This document shows, piece after piece, positions 1 through 9,261 of a stretch of 64,000 nucleotides of DNA. The stretch's first letter is position 1. Each line of letters starts with the position of its first letter. The notes below the pieces were generated by a model. That model had not been told where the DNA came from, did not search any database, and saw only the letters and a program-made list of their open reading frames with translations. Made by a program: the position numbers and the translations under genes. This stretch comes from a virus, in the IMG/VR virus record IMGVR_UViG_3300029267_004162, positions 124,001 through 188,000 of that record, one strand, 5' to 3'.

Positions 1-510
1 TTTACCCTTTACGCCTTCTCTGATTAACTGCGTTTTCTCAACTTCACTAGGACAAAAATGGTGGGTGGCTATATCTGCCATCAGAACCCGGTTCAGTTCT
101 TCAGGAAAGGGATTGTGCTGATAAGTTCGTAAACCAGCTTCAACGTGTCCAACAACTTCGATCCCGGCCAACTTAGCAGCAAGCCCCATTGCTAGTACAG
201 TTAGTGTGTCACCTTGAACCAGAACCGCATCGATGGTGCCAATGAGTGAAGCTAAGAAATTGGAGCACAAGCGAAGCATTTCACCAAACTGGTGAGCAAG
301 AGTCGGGCTATTCTGATATTGTCTATTCGCTCGGGCATTCAGATAAAAACTTTTAGGTGACTGAATACTGAATTCCTTCAGGAAACTATCCAAATCATCA
401 TGCTGGCCAGTATTCACAAAAGCAACATCGGCACCCCGTTCTTGCAAGGCCAAGTAAACCGGAATCATCTTGATTGCTTCTGGTCTTGTCCCAATAGTAA
501 CTAGAATCAT
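1..510 (-). CDS. wecB: UDP-N-acetylglucosamine 2-epimerase, N-terminal part (cut by window edge)
   Basis: The enzyme interconverts UDP-GlcNAc and UDP-ManNAc for surface glycan synthesis. The first 170 residues are present and the gene runs off the left edge. Family motifs are clear: GTRPEA at residues 7-12, QGDT at 99-102, HVEAGLRT at 122-129 and PFPEE at 134-138. The ATG at 508-510 has GAGG seven bases upstream. It lies downstream of a double glycosyltransferase gene in the same direction, so the two probably serve one glycan pathway, either modifying the host surface or decorating virion or DNA. Family assignment is firm; the pathway is inferred. Confidence 0.9.
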   Translation of the reverse strand, partial: MILVTIGTRPEAIKMIPVYLALQERGADVAFVNTGQHDDLDSFLKEFSIQSPKSFYLNARANRQYQNSPTLAHQFGEMLRLCSNFLASLIGTIDAVLVQGDTLTVLAMGLAAKLAGIEVVGHVEAGLRTYQHNPFPEELNRVLMADIATHHFCPSEVEKTQLIREGVKGK

Positions 511-519
511 CGAACTTCC

Positions 520-762
520 TCAATACACACATACCGTTTTGGGGGAATGGATGGGAACAAGGATAGATGTAGCTCGTTCAGCCGAAGTCAAGGCAGTCTC
601 TTGATGCTGAACCAGTTTCTCGGGGTCTCTCGATGCCACAATTTGGATTTTTTGGCCATTCCAATAAGCTAAGGCGGCACCACCAGGAACTCGTTTTTCC
701 AACTCATCCCGTTGAAACTCAATTACCTCAAGTCCGTAATTGGCATATTCTAAATCATTCAT
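520..762 (-). CDS. hypothetical protein, 80 aa
   Basis: This is a small soluble protein that I do not recognise. A longer frame upstream overlaps the glycosyltransferase gene. The ATG at 762 leaves a 7 bp gap after that gene and has an AGG-type ribosome site, so it is preferred. The sequence is mixed alpha/beta with no membrane segment, cysteine cluster or P-loop. It sits between the glycosyltransferase and the wecB homologue in one transcription unit, which is the only hint of function. Confidence 0.6.
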   Translation of the reverse strand: MNDLEYANYGLEVIEFQRDELEKRVPGGAALAYWNGQKIQIVASRDPEKLVQHQETALTSAERATSILVPIHSPKTVCVY

Positions 763-769
763 ACAACAC

Positions 770-2947
770 CTATTGATGCCATTTAATGGCTTGCAATACG
801 GCTTCAGATAAATCCTGATCAAAGGTGGGGTTCAAGTCCACCGATTCTCGGACGGTCATATGCATGTTAGTATGACATCGTTCCATAGCCTCAGCAATCG
901 ATTCCACTGACACAACAACTTCGGGAAAGATAATACCATCTTCACGAGTAACCAGTTTGTCCACTTTGATCAACTCCCCATACTTGGGGGTGATGAATTC
1001 GTTCATAGGAGGATGGTCTGTTGTCACCGTAGGAATACCGGCGAATATAGCTTCAGGTAAACACAGTCCCAAACCATCTAATTTAGAGGGGTATACGTGA
1101 ATAGCACCTAAGTTATATGGAAGCAAAAGGTCATCTTCCGTACTCTCTTCTATCCAGGTGATGGAGGAATCGCGTTCGTTCAATACTCGTTGACACTCCA
1201 AAGGTAGTTTGTCTCTGCTGGTCTGACACCAAATTCCCAATGTCCATTCGGGGTGTTCCTGGAGCAGTTTATCAAAAGCTAAGATCAGTTTATCTGTTCC
1301 CTTGCGGTAATTGATTCCTAACCAACCAGCATTGTGAACAAAAGTAAACCTCCTATTACGAGTCACACGTTCGAGGGGTGTGTAATAGCCCTCAAGGCCC
1401 TGGGCATCAAACCGCCAGTCCAGTTTGACATAATTGCACAGTCCTTTGATTTGAGCGGAAGCCCATTCAGTGGAGGTCAACACCAGATCATAGATGTTGA
1501 GAGCGGGCTTCCAATCCTCCTTGAAATAATCCAAGTAGGTCATAACCAAACAGTGGCCACGAAGCACAAACGGCAAGGAGAAATCATACTCCTCGTTGAA
1601 TATGACCACATCGAGGTTGTTTGCTTTCACCCAATTCAACAAATCCGTTGGCTTGATCTGATACTGGGGATAAGACGTAATCCTGGGATGTGCCCATTTA
1701 CCTGTGGTTATCGGTGGTTTGTCCTCACCATGCACACCTCCGGTTCTGGCCAAGATGTAGGTTTCAATCTGAGGGTGTCTCTCCAAAGCGCCCGCCATCA
1801 TCCTAGCTACATAAGATTGGCCACGTTCAAACCAGATGTTCACAAACCCTACACGATAAGGAGTGTTTCGACGCGATAAAAGAGGCTTGCGTCTCTTGTA
1901 TGAGGATACGACACGACCAGCATGAGCTAACTTGGTAATATTAGAACCCATTACCGCAGCTTGAACGATGTTCTCTACTTCAGCAGGACTCTCCGTAAAT
2001 ATCTTTGGCGGTATCTCCTGCACCTGTAACGCTACGGAGGGTTCTTCTTTTTGAGGAACAGGGAGTTTTTCTTTTCCTAGTGCGATCCTCTTTATGATGG
2101 AGAGGAATTGTTTGCACTTATTGGAATACGTATGAGTATCCCAGACTTCCGTCTGCCCAGCAGCCGCAGTTCTAGCGAAATCAATGGTCTTATTTGAGAG
2201 AGCTTCGACTACATCATCGGGAGAATGAACTACCACATGAGAAGGTAATTGTGATGCGGAGAGGGGTTCGGTCAGTAAACAAGCACCACAACCCGTAACT
2301 TCAAAAACACGAGTCTCGGTGTTGATTCGTTTCGAGCAGTGGATGTTCAAAAAGAACTGACAGTTCTTGATGAATTTGAACATCTCATCGCCCTCTGTTC
2401 GTCCTCCCTTTTTCCAATTAGCTGGCAGCATAATCTGAAAGTGCTTGCTTATCTGATCGATCCATTCAATCCGACGAGGTGTGGGGTGCCCAACGAATCC
2501 AACCTGAAAGGGTCTCTTTTCCCATTTCGGGCCTTTAACTTCTCGACCAACACTTACACCATAGCTGGGAGCACACACCACACGAGGATGGAGGGTTTGC
2601 ATGTACTCTAAGCAAGAGGGTTCGTGGACAGCAAGAATATCAAAAGCAGCAAGGTTCTGCTGGAGCTGTTTCAGTTTAAGATCGGCAAGGTCATCCTCCG
2701 ATCCATCAGGTAGTAATTCGCTGTACCAATTGATTGTAATACCAGACAGACCCTGAATCCAATTTGGGTTAACTCCATCTCCCTTAATAAACAACTGTAT
2801 ATCGGCTACTTGGGCCTGTTGTATGTAATCTTTTGACTGGCGAGTGTCAAAAGTATTAACCTCTACACCCAGACTCCGAAATCCTTCTGCCATTCCCGCT
2901 TCAGTAGACGCCGGATTAGCAAAACTACCGAACATGTTAATTTTCAA
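770..2947 (-). CDS. two-domain glycosyltransferase
   Basis: This 725-residue protein appears to be two fused glycosyltransferase modules. The first half resembles CgeB-type transferases: a GFVGHPTPRR segment near residue 145 is followed by a conserved C-terminal block with RVFEVTGCGACLLTE. The second half (about 365-725) is GT4-like, with NYRKGTDKLI and then GLGLCLPEAIFAGIPTVTTD, the usual nucleotide-sugar-binding region. The start is TTG at 2947, with AAGGGG about seven bases upstream; an ATG four codons in has no ribosome site. The acceptor is unknown. The neighbouring epimerase suggests ManNAc- or GlcNAc-containing glycan. Confidence 0.75.
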   Translation of the reverse strand: MKINMFGSFANPASTEAGMAEGFRSLGVEVNTFDTRQSKDYIQQAQVADIQLFIKGDGVNPNWIQGLSGITINWYSELLPDGSEDDLADLKLKQLQQNLAAFDILAVHEPSCLEYMQTLHPRVVCAPSYGVSVGREVKGPKWEKRPFQVGFVGHPTPRRIEWIDQISKHFQIMLPANWKKGGRTEGDEMFKFIKNCQFFLNIHCSKRINTETRVFEVTGCGACLLTEPLSASQLPSHVVVHSPDDVVEALSNKTIDFARTAAAGQTEVWDTHTYSNKCKQFLSIIKRIALGKEKLPVPQKEEPSVALQVQEIPPKIFTESPAEVENIVQAAVMGSNITKLAHAGRVVSSYKRRKPLLSRRNTPYRVGFVNIWFERGQSYVARMMAGALERHPQIETYILARTGGVHGEDKPPITTGKWAHPRITSYPQYQIKPTDLLNWVKANNLDVVIFNEEYDFSLPFVLRGHCLVMTYLDYFKEDWKPALNIYDLVLTSTEWASAQIKGLCNYVKLDWRFDAQGLEGYYTPLERVTRNRRFTFVHNAGWLGINYRKGTDKLILAFDKLLQEHPEWTLGIWCQTSRDKLPLECQRVLNERDSSITWIEESTEDDLLLPYNLGAIHVYPSKLDGLGLCLPEAIFAGIPTVTTDHPPMNEFITPKYGELIKVDKLVTREDGIIFPEVVVSVESIAEAMERCHTNMHMTVRESVDLNPTFDQDLSEAVLQAIKWHQ

Positions 2948-2949
2948 CG

Positions 2950-3639
2950 TTATGCCCCTTCCGGTTGAGAATTAGCACTAGAGGAAACTACAATCAGGTT
3001 AGCTCCATCTGGATTGATCTGGACGAAGTTAGAAATGGCAATGTTGTTGGAGAAACCAGTAACGATGAAACCTACGGTTGCTAAAGCGTGATCTATTGCC
3101 AGGTGATCTAGTAAAACGACAGTTTCTGCTCGATTCTGATAGGCTCCAAACGCAATCAAAGCCTGATCATGGGTACCGCTAATTAGGAGAACATCGCTAG
3201 AGGGGACTTCTTCTGGGAATGGAAGGGTTCGCAGGAGACTAAGTTCTGGGCTACAGTGATTTGACGTCCCCTCCAAAACAGGACGATATTTATCGATACT
3301 ATCCTGATCGGTCGTTAGTATCACAACCTCAGCAGCTATTTGAGCTAGATACAAAGACCATTTGTCAAAGCCAATTTGAACGACGTGTTTTTTTGCACAC
3401 AAACTAGCTAAAAACACCACGTCTTTACGGGTACTCCCCTCAACCACAGCGCACGAAAAAGGGTCAAAGCTGTTTGTGGGCTGCTTAGTTGTAGTCACGG
3501 CTCCCTCTACTGCTGGAGCAGCGGTTATCATGTCCTGTGAATTAGTGCCTACTCTTTCCAGAGATAAGCCCAGATTCTCTTCCGGGGATTTACTAGATTG
3601 GATAACTTTAGCCATAGGACCAGTACCAATTCGCGGCAA
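2950..3639 (-). CDS. putative methyltransferase-fold protein
   Basis: The 229-residue product has a low-complexity N-terminus and then a Rossmann-like core. HVVQIGFDKWSLYLAQIA near residue 85 resembles the SAM-binding motif I of class I methyltransferases, and VVILTTDQDSID follows like an acidic motif II. The usual glycine-rich loop is weak, so catalysis is doubtful. Translation probably starts at TTG 3639, with GGAG seven bases upstream. It is packed 2 bp from the glycosyltransferase and may take part in the same glycan or virion modification. The call is an inference from fold-like motifs only. Confidence 0.4.
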   Translation of the reverse strand: MPRIGTGPMAKVIQSSKSPEENLGLSLERVGTNSQDMITAAPAVEGAVTTTKQPTNSFDPFSCAVVEGSTRKDVVFLASLCAKKHVVQIGFDKWSLYLAQIAAEVVILTTDQDSIDKYRPVLEGTSNHCSPELSLLRTLPFPEEVPSSDVLLISGTHDQALIAFGAYQNRAETVVLLDHLAIDHALATVGFIVTGFSNNIAISNFVQINPDGANLIVVSSSANSQPEGA

Positions 3640-3640
3640 T

Positions 3641-4438
3641 TTACATCTCCCTAAACCAGCCCGTTAAAACGGGTTCCAAGATTGCGTTCTTTGCAGACAG
3701 ATCCATACCGTTATTATCGATTACCAGATCAAACTCTTCATCTTTCATTTCCTCAACTGCCGTTTCGGACAAATGAGTGTCGGAGAACAAAGATCTCATG
3801 AGCCTAATCTTTTTATGGTTGGGATGACAACAAACTTCATTTGGAAAACGAGCATCAGTGACCAAAGCTAACTTGGTCCCTTTCTTCTCATCTCGTTGAA
3901 TATCCGTCAGAAGAGCGTTGATAAAAGATTCACTGAGCAAAGCTCGAACCATGTCGGTTCCAAATACCTGCATCAGTCTCCTATTAGACATTGACCCGAT
4001 TCGCAGACCGTTGGGGTGTCCGGCCCGTGGGGTAACGAAGAAGGATTCTTGATCATGAAGTGAACACTTTGACAAGTCAGCGTATTGGGCGCGAATTGAA
4101 GTCGGCAGATTATCCCATACACAATTACTGGGGGCGTTCTTCTCTTCATCAGTCCCCCACAGCCCCCCGCGAGTAGTCATTTGTGTTCGCTCAAGAAATT
4201 CCTTCAGGGCCGTGGCATAACTATACGTCTTGACCACTCCAGAGAATAACCCCTCTCTAAGTATTTGAACTTCGGAAATAGAAATGGTTCTACCCGCCCC
4301 TGTAGTTAGAGTCAAACATCCGTTCTGATCAATCTCAAAATCACGGATTAGTTGCTGTTGTTTTAGATAAAGACCTGCCGCCAAATTGGCGGAACTATTT
4401 TTACCACTCTGCTTTTTACCAGCGAAAACAATTACCAT
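3641..4438 (-). CDS. deoxynucleoside monophosphate kinase
   Basis: It would phosphorylate dNMPs for the phage dNTP pool, as T4 gp1 does. The P-loop GKKQSGKN is at residues 7-14. A later RRLMQVFGTDMVR block and LVTDARFPNEV fit the phage dNMP-kinase family (265 aa here). The ATG at 4438 sits behind AGGAG with five bases between; a TTG one codon earlier is less well placed. It sits among glycan genes rather than with the main nucleotide genes at 36-49 kb. Base specificity cannot be read, but a broad kinase would suit a phage with modified bases. Confidence 0.8.
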   Translation of the reverse strand: MVIVFAGKKQSGKNSSANLAAGLYLKQQQLIRDFEIDQNGCLTLTTGAGRTISISEVQILREGLFSGVVKTYSYATALKEFLERTQMTTRGGLWGTDEEKNAPSNCVWDNLPTSIRAQYADLSKCSLHDQESFFVTPRAGHPNGLRIGSMSNRRLMQVFGTDMVRALLSESFINALLTDIQRDEKKGTKLALVTDARFPNEVCCHPNHKKIRLMRSLFSDTHLSETAVEEMKDEEFDLVIDNNGMDLSAKNAILEPVLTGWFREM

Positions 4439-4446
4439 CAAGGCTC

Positions 4447-4866
4447 CTACATCACAGGACGCGAAGTTACTGGAATGGAATTGATTCTGTCCTGATCAAA
4501 ACTGAAATTGGAGCAATGGTCATTGTTCGGGGGTTGACGGCCATCAGATAACTGTGCTCTTCCATCTAGAGCTTCAACCGTTGGCCAACCAACTAAACCA
4601 CCGGATCGCTGCAGGATAGTGGGAGGATAGGCACTGGAAAGATTACCCTGACTGCCAAGGTTTTGAGTCGGCGCCTCATGGACACACCTACCAAAAGTTC
4701 CTTGCACCCTCTTAAAATAACGACAATTCCCACAATCCCTTTGAATTTCTTGACCTTTCATGGTAGTGGTGAATTGAGGAGCGGGAGCGACACTACTCGC
4801 AAGCTCCTTGGTAAACTTGAATCGAAAGGTATCTTTTGATGGTAGTTGGTTATCATCGATACTCAT
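4447..4866 (-). CDS. small Cys-motif protein, 139 aa
   Basis: The central region contains CGNCRYF, then GRCVHEAP, a YPP stretch, a GWP motif and a final CSNF. This four-cysteine pattern matches an uncharacterised family seen in phages and bacteria that probably binds a metal. No enzymatic motif is visible. ATG 4866 follows GGAG by seven bases. It lies between the dNMP kinase and the first virion-like gene. Confidence 0.6.
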   Translation of the reverse strand: MSIDDNQLPSKDTFRFKFTKELASSVAPAPQFTTTMKGQEIQRDCGNCRYFKRVQGTFGRCVHEAPTQNLGSQGNLSSAYPPTILQRSGGLVGWPTVEALDGRAQLSDGRQPPNNDHCSNFSFDQDRINSIPVTSRPVM

Positions 4867-4869
4867 GAG

Positions 4870-6147
4870 TTATCTCCGAAGCCGAAGGGCTTTTTTGACT
4901 TGTGGTGGTAGCACTACACCGGTTTCTCTAACTGCTTTAGCGGTTGCTGGTTTCCACTTCTCAGGAGAAACGTGGAGTTTGATTACCCGACGAGAAGCGT
5001 TAATTCTCTTGGTTTGCGAATTTTTCCAAACCTCTATGGTGTCCATTCGGCCAACAAATGCAGTATCCTGTAAGGGTTTTATCAAAAACGCACTAGCAGT
5101 TGGACGAAGATCAAACTGACGATTGAGATACCATTTGCCCTTCTCTAGTTCCGAGTATGAAACAGTGGTGGATTCCTTTTGCGTCTTTACTTTCTTCTTT
5201 GCTTGCTCAATTACTTCATTCAGTTGTTTGGGAGTTGCAAGCACCCATTCATGTCGATGTTCCAACAGGAATTTTCGAATGACTGACTTCCTCTTACCAC
5301 CCTCCATCGTTACCACTCTGGCCCTAATTCGATCTCCGGTCGGGTTTCCTGTATTCCCGTTTTCACGAGGTTGGATGGCGAATAGACCAGATACCGTGGG
5401 ACTAACATACCATTTCCCCTTTAGTAATTCACGGCTTTCCTCAGCAATTAGGAATTCCTTGGGAACCCATTGCGTGGAATTATCGTAGAATTTAACAAGA
5501 CATTTCTGCTTTCCTACTTTCTTTACCGCCACATCCCAGGGGTGAGATTTGGAAGTGCCCTTTTTCACGGGCGTGAGAACAACACTTTTTTCTATTTTTG
5601 AGGTGAAAAATACAAAGACCGTTTGACCAACTTCAAACTGCTTCCATTCCTCTACATCAATAGGGTCGGGACCCGTGTGAGCATAAATCAATTCCTGACG
5701 GAGTAATTCTGGGGCTCCTTTTTTAAACTGAACCAGAAAACCTTTACCACTGACGATCTTGGTTATTTTTCCTTCCCAGGCATGAGCACCCTGGTCTCCC
5801 TTACTGGCGTAGTAGTATTCCTTATTCTTTGTTTCTTCTCGGACAACATATAGTACGGCCTTGCTACCAACTTTCCATTCATCCCCCGAACTAAGAATGG
5901 GACCGGCAGGAGGTCTTACAAGAGGAAAATGAGCAGGAGGTTCATGATCCCAACGACTATCATAAGGAGATATTCTACGACGAGCCCATCTAGCCACAGG
6001 CGCCTCCTTTCTAACATGACGACGAAGCTGATAGGAAGGAATCCATAGATTCGACTTCCAGTAATCGGTTTGGTAATTCCCCTCTTGCTCCAAACCCGCA
6101 GGAGAATCAGGAGCCAATAATTTTAGCAAAGCAGGTAAAAATTGCAT
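4870..6147 (-). CDS. basic virion-region protein with repeated KGKWY modules
   Basis: This 425-residue lysine-rich protein is not one I recognise. Two related segments, KGKWYVSPTVSGLF (about residue 245) and KGKWYLNRQFDLRPTASAF (about 340), suggest an internal repeat of small beta-rich modules; SH3-like folds are possible. Its start ATG overlaps the stop of the upstream beta-helix gene (TAATG), so the two are translationally coupled. By position it is probably a structural or virion-associated protein. Confidence 0.6.
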   Translation of the reverse strand: MQFLPALLKLLAPDSPAGLEQEGNYQTDYWKSNLWIPSYQLRRHVRKEAPVARWARRRISPYDSRWDHEPPAHFPLVRPPAGPILSSGDEWKVGSKAVLYVVREETKNKEYYYASKGDQGAHAWEGKITKIVSGKGFLVQFKKGAPELLRQELIYAHTGPDPIDVEEWKQFEVGQTVFVFFTSKIEKSVVLTPVKKGTSKSHPWDVAVKKVGKQKCLVKFYDNSTQWVPKEFLIAEESRELLKGKWYVSPTVSGLFAIQPRENGNTGNPTGDRIRARVVTMEGGKRKSVIRKFLLEHRHEWVLATPKQLNEVIEQAKKKVKTQKESTTVSYSELEKGKWYLNRQFDLRPTASAFLIKPLQDTAFVGRMDTIEVWKNSQTKRINASRRVIKLHVSPEKWKPATAKAVRETGVVLPPQVKKALRLRR

Positions 6148-8066
6148 TATGGTACCAGAACTTGGTTGTTGGTAGGAACGGGAATGATCCCCGCCCCACC
6201 GGAGATAGTGTTTTGAACATCCATACTGGCCCCACCTAAAAGATAATTTACACCAGTGACCATGCCAATTCCCTTGACATTGTATTTACCTGCGACTACT
6301 CTCAATACCGCATTCAACAAGTTCAGAGTACCAGTTACATCGAAGCCATCTCCACTGACTGAGCTAGCATCAGACAACCCCAAGGCCAGGACACCACCCG
6401 GCTGAACAATTCCGATATCCCCGGTTTGAGATTCCAGGATACTCAGACTAACATTGGCAGTGCCGATTACTGAAAGTGCACGAGCAGAGCCGGCTGCAAT
6501 AATCCGACCATTAGCCAAACTAAAGTTAGTACCAGAGGCCACTTCAACTGTGTCCTGATTTCCTCGTGCTTGGAATTGGACATTACCCCCAAGGGCAACC
6601 GTACCCATCTGTAAATCAAGGGCCTTGTTATCCCCGAAGTGAATAATAATAGAATCAGTACCCTCATATATTTGAGCACTAGCGTTGACCACCGAAATAC
6701 AGGGATAAGCATTGTGGGTGCTCTGAATGTTCACTCGGCGAGGGTAAAGACGACAAGGAGCAGACCCAGAAGCGGTGATAACCGGCCCACCCGAACTAGC
6801 AAACAGGATCAGGTTTTCCAGATACACGGTGTTGTCAGAAAGAGTACCCCCGACTGGTGCCCATGTGTGGTACCCAGTCAACTCCACAGCTCGGGTAGTA
6901 GGTCCCATCAGGTTAATGCCTGGTTGCAGGGTCAGGTTCTCGGCATACTGACCAGGTAGGATGTAAACGGTAGCAGGCTTACTGCCACCATAACCGTCTA
7001 AACCAGCCTTTGTAATGGCTTCCTGAATCAAACCAAAGGTATCGTTTATTCGACCTGTTGCGCCCTGAGCAGCTAATCTGCCCATTGTAGAAACAAAATA
7101 CAGCCCCTCTGTGGCATGCGAATCCAAATCAATGAGCGTTCCAGCTATGTTGGAAACAGGCAAACTCCCCGACAGGGGATAGAGGCTGCCGATCACCAAA
7201 GCACCGGTGCTGGTTTTAGTGATGATAGGATTAGACCCAGAATCAATCTGGGATCCCTTCATAATACCCCCAGATGTCCCGATCATCAAAATTTGACCAA
7301 GGCAGGAGTGGTTTGTCAAATCAAATTCGCAGGTTCCCTGCACATCAATGGAGGTACCTGAATTACTGGCCGCGTTGGTTTGACTGTTAGAGCCATTCAA
7401 CTTACATCCATTTTGTAACAGCACAGCCGGACCAGAGGAGGTGTTATTCCAACTCACATTTTCATGAACTACGAGACTACCCGTTCCAGAATTGGTGGCC
7501 AAGAGAGCCGGGTTAACACTGGCAGACGTAACCTCGCAATTGAACATGTGAAATTGTTGGACGTTGGTTCCGATGAACTGAACAGGAGCACCTATCCCAT
7601 AGTTGATGTCTATGCCAGACCAAGCTGTCACATTAGTTGCACCAGCAAGATCAATTGTAAGGAACCCTGATAGTCTGGTTAGGTTGACTTTTTGTCCAAC
7701 CGTAGCAACGACCGAAATTCCAGGGTGCATGGTGATGTTTTCGGCGTAGTTCCCTGGCTTAACCAGAACGGTGGCTGGGCTATTAAAGTTATGCCCATCG
7801 GTGACCGCTTGATCGATAGCTGCCTGAATGGTGACAAAAGGATCACCTAGGTCTAAACCAACCACATAACGAGCCAAACCAGTTAGCTTGGTTCTTTCGG
7901 CAGATGTAAGAACATTGCCCGATCCTGCATCGGCGAGAGCATCCAGAACAGTTTGATTGGCGTGAAGGTGTTGATCGGTAAGAAGATCACCGAAAGTAGT
8001 CTCGTTAAGGTCACTACTTAAAGTCCCGATCTTTAATGCATCGACTTGAAAAGGTTGCGCTGCCAA
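6147..8066 (-). CDS. beta-helix tail fibre/spike protein with duplicated pectin-lyase-like repeats
   Basis: This is a 639-residue fibre-type protein. Two copies of a pectin-lyase-like segment are visible: PATVLVKPGNYAENITMHPG near residue 100 and PATVYILPGQYAENLTLQPG near 365. Each is followed by a Gly/Ser/Asn/Thr-rich right-handed beta-helix pattern. Such proteins usually form trimeric receptor-binding fibres or depolymerising spikes. The N-terminal about 70 residues may be the virion anchor. It starts at TTG 8066, with AGGAG seven bases upstream. No catalytic residues can be assigned. Confidence 0.7.
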   Translation of the reverse strand: MAAQPFQVDALKIGTLSSDLNETTFGDLLTDQHLHANQTVLDALADAGSGNVLTSAERTKLTGLARYVVGLDLGDPFVTIQAAIDQAVTDGHNFNSPATVLVKPGNYAENITMHPGISVVATVGQKVNLTRLSGFLTIDLAGATNVTAWSGIDINYGIGAPVQFIGTNVQQFHMFNCEVTSASVNPALLATNSGTGSLVVHENVSWNNTSSGPAVLLQNGCKLNGSNSQTNAASNSGTSIDVQGTCEFDLTNHSCLGQILMIGTSGGIMKGSQIDSGSNPIITKTSTGALVIGSLYPLSGSLPVSNIAGTLIDLDSHATEGLYFVSTMGRLAAQGATGRINDTFGLIQEAITKAGLDGYGGSKPATVYILPGQYAENLTLQPGINLMGPTTRAVELTGYHTWAPVGGTLSDNTVYLENLILFASSGGPVITASGSAPCRLYPRRVNIQSTHNAYPCISVVNASAQIYEGTDSIIIHFGDNKALDLQMGTVALGGNVQFQARGNQDTVEVASGTNFSLANGRIIAAGSARALSVIGTANVSLSILESQTGDIGIVQPGGVLALGLSDASSVSGDGFDVTGTLNLLNAVLRVVAGKYNVKGIGMVTGVNYLLGGASMDVQNTISGGAGIIPVPTNNQVLVP

Positions 8067-8076
8067 GGGCGATCTC

Positions 8077-9042
8077 CTAAGTAAGGGCCTGCATTCCCTT
8101 AGTGAATGTGCTACTGGATTTCTTCATAATCGTTTTGAGAGCTTTATTGGGTGGTCTGGTAGGTGGTCGTTTAACCTGAGGTAAATTAGACCGCTTAATT
8201 CGTTTCAGCCGACGAGCCACTTTCTTTAGGATTTCTTCTTTTTTTGTTCTAGCCTCGCCCTTCCGTTGTTGGGCAGTCTTTGGAACGGGGGGCTTGGGCT
8301 GTTTCGCGTATTGTTCCCCTCGGCGTTTCCACCAAGTACGATTATAGACGCGATGACGACGTTTATGGCGTCTGTAGTCCTGCCTTCTCTTTCTATTTCG
8401 TTTCAATTCTTCCGATGTCTGGGGAGTGGTCCTGGCTCGCATCATCTTGCGATACCATTTTAGTCTCTCTGACCTAGTTTTCTTTTTGCGGAACCACGCC
8501 TTGCTAGACAACTCTGTTTTCCCCGTCTCTTCCATTTCATCGAGACGAGTGTAGTAATCAGGCAACTCGCGTAAATGTGCCCAAGCTATCTTCCCGATTA
8601 CCTTTAGATCGGTGGAAACATCAAAGTGTTCTGTTTCTACTTCCAACCCACGTCTAAATTCGGAAAGAGAAATTCCTGCCTTAGCTAGGTTAAACCCAAT
8701 TTTATGGGCAATGTCCGCAGCTTCTTGTGGAGTAATTTCTAACTCGGCTGTGACTGATACACGGAGAAGACCTTGAATTTTGCCAATGTTTTCCTTTACC
8801 TGGTCATCCTTACTACGTAAACGCAACAGGACTTTTTTATAACCTTCTAACCCATCTCGATCAGCCTGCTTCAAGTAGTATTTGTCAGAATGTTTGTCGA
8901 ATTCGATCAACATGATTTCGTCTTGAAGACGAAATATCTCCATGGCATCTCGTGGAGAATACAACCGTTTGATGGCCGTATACGCATTGGGCATCAAAGC
9001 AGGAAATTTGTTGTTCGAAACCAGGTCTTGAAAAGTTTGCAA
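8077..9042 (-). CDS. DUF5661-like protein with highly basic C-terminus
   Basis: The 321-residue product has an N-terminal helical part and a DUF5661-like block at about 120-180: VETEHFDVSTDLKVIGKIA followed by HLRELPDYYTRLDEME. A long Arg/Lys-rich tail of about 120 residues follows and could bind DNA. The start is TTG 9042 with AGGG seven bases upstream. DUF5661 is of unknown function and common in phage structural regions. A virion or internal DNA-associated role is likely by context. Confidence 0.55.
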   Translation of the reverse strand: MQTFQDLVSNNKFPALMPNAYTAIKRLYSPRDAMEIFRLQDEIMLIEFDKHSDKYYLKQADRDGLEGYKKVLLRLRSKDDQVKENIGKIQGLLRVSVTAELEITPQEAADIAHKIGFNLAKAGISLSEFRRGLEVETEHFDVSTDLKVIGKIAWAHLRELPDYYTRLDEMEETGKTELSSKAWFRKKKTRSERLKWYRKMMRARTTPQTSEELKRNRKRRQDYRRHKRRHRVYNRTWWKRRGEQYAKQPKPPVPKTAQQRKGEARTKKEEILKKVARRLKRIKRSNLPQVKRPPTRPPNKALKTIMKKSSSTFTKGMQALT

Positions 9043-9051
9043 GAGACTGCC

Positions 9052-9252
9052 CTACCTACCTCTTAGCTTTCGAGCCGCGGAAAGAAGGGTCTGGGCTTTG
9101 TGTTCTAAAGCCGCAGCTACGGTTAGTCTTCTGGGTCGTTTCTTAGCGGCTGCTGCTTCTCGATTCCTCTTCACCTGTTTCAGTCGTTTCTGAATCTTTC
9201 TTCGGGTAGGACTTATTGCCCTTTTCAGCCTTTTGAATACGCTACTTTCCAT
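9052..9252 (-). CDS. very basic small protein, 66 aa
   Basis: Roughly a third of the residues are Arg or Lys, in an almost wholly helical-looking chain with no cysteines. It may bind nucleic acid or be an internal virion peptide. It is followed directly by the DUF5661-like gene, whose C-terminus has the same basic composition. No family is recognised. Confidence 0.5.
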   Translation of the reverse strand: MESSVFKRLKRAISPTRRKIQKRLKQVKRNREAAAAKKRPRRLTVAAALEHKAQTLLSAARKLRGR

Positions 9253-9261
9253 CGTATTTAC

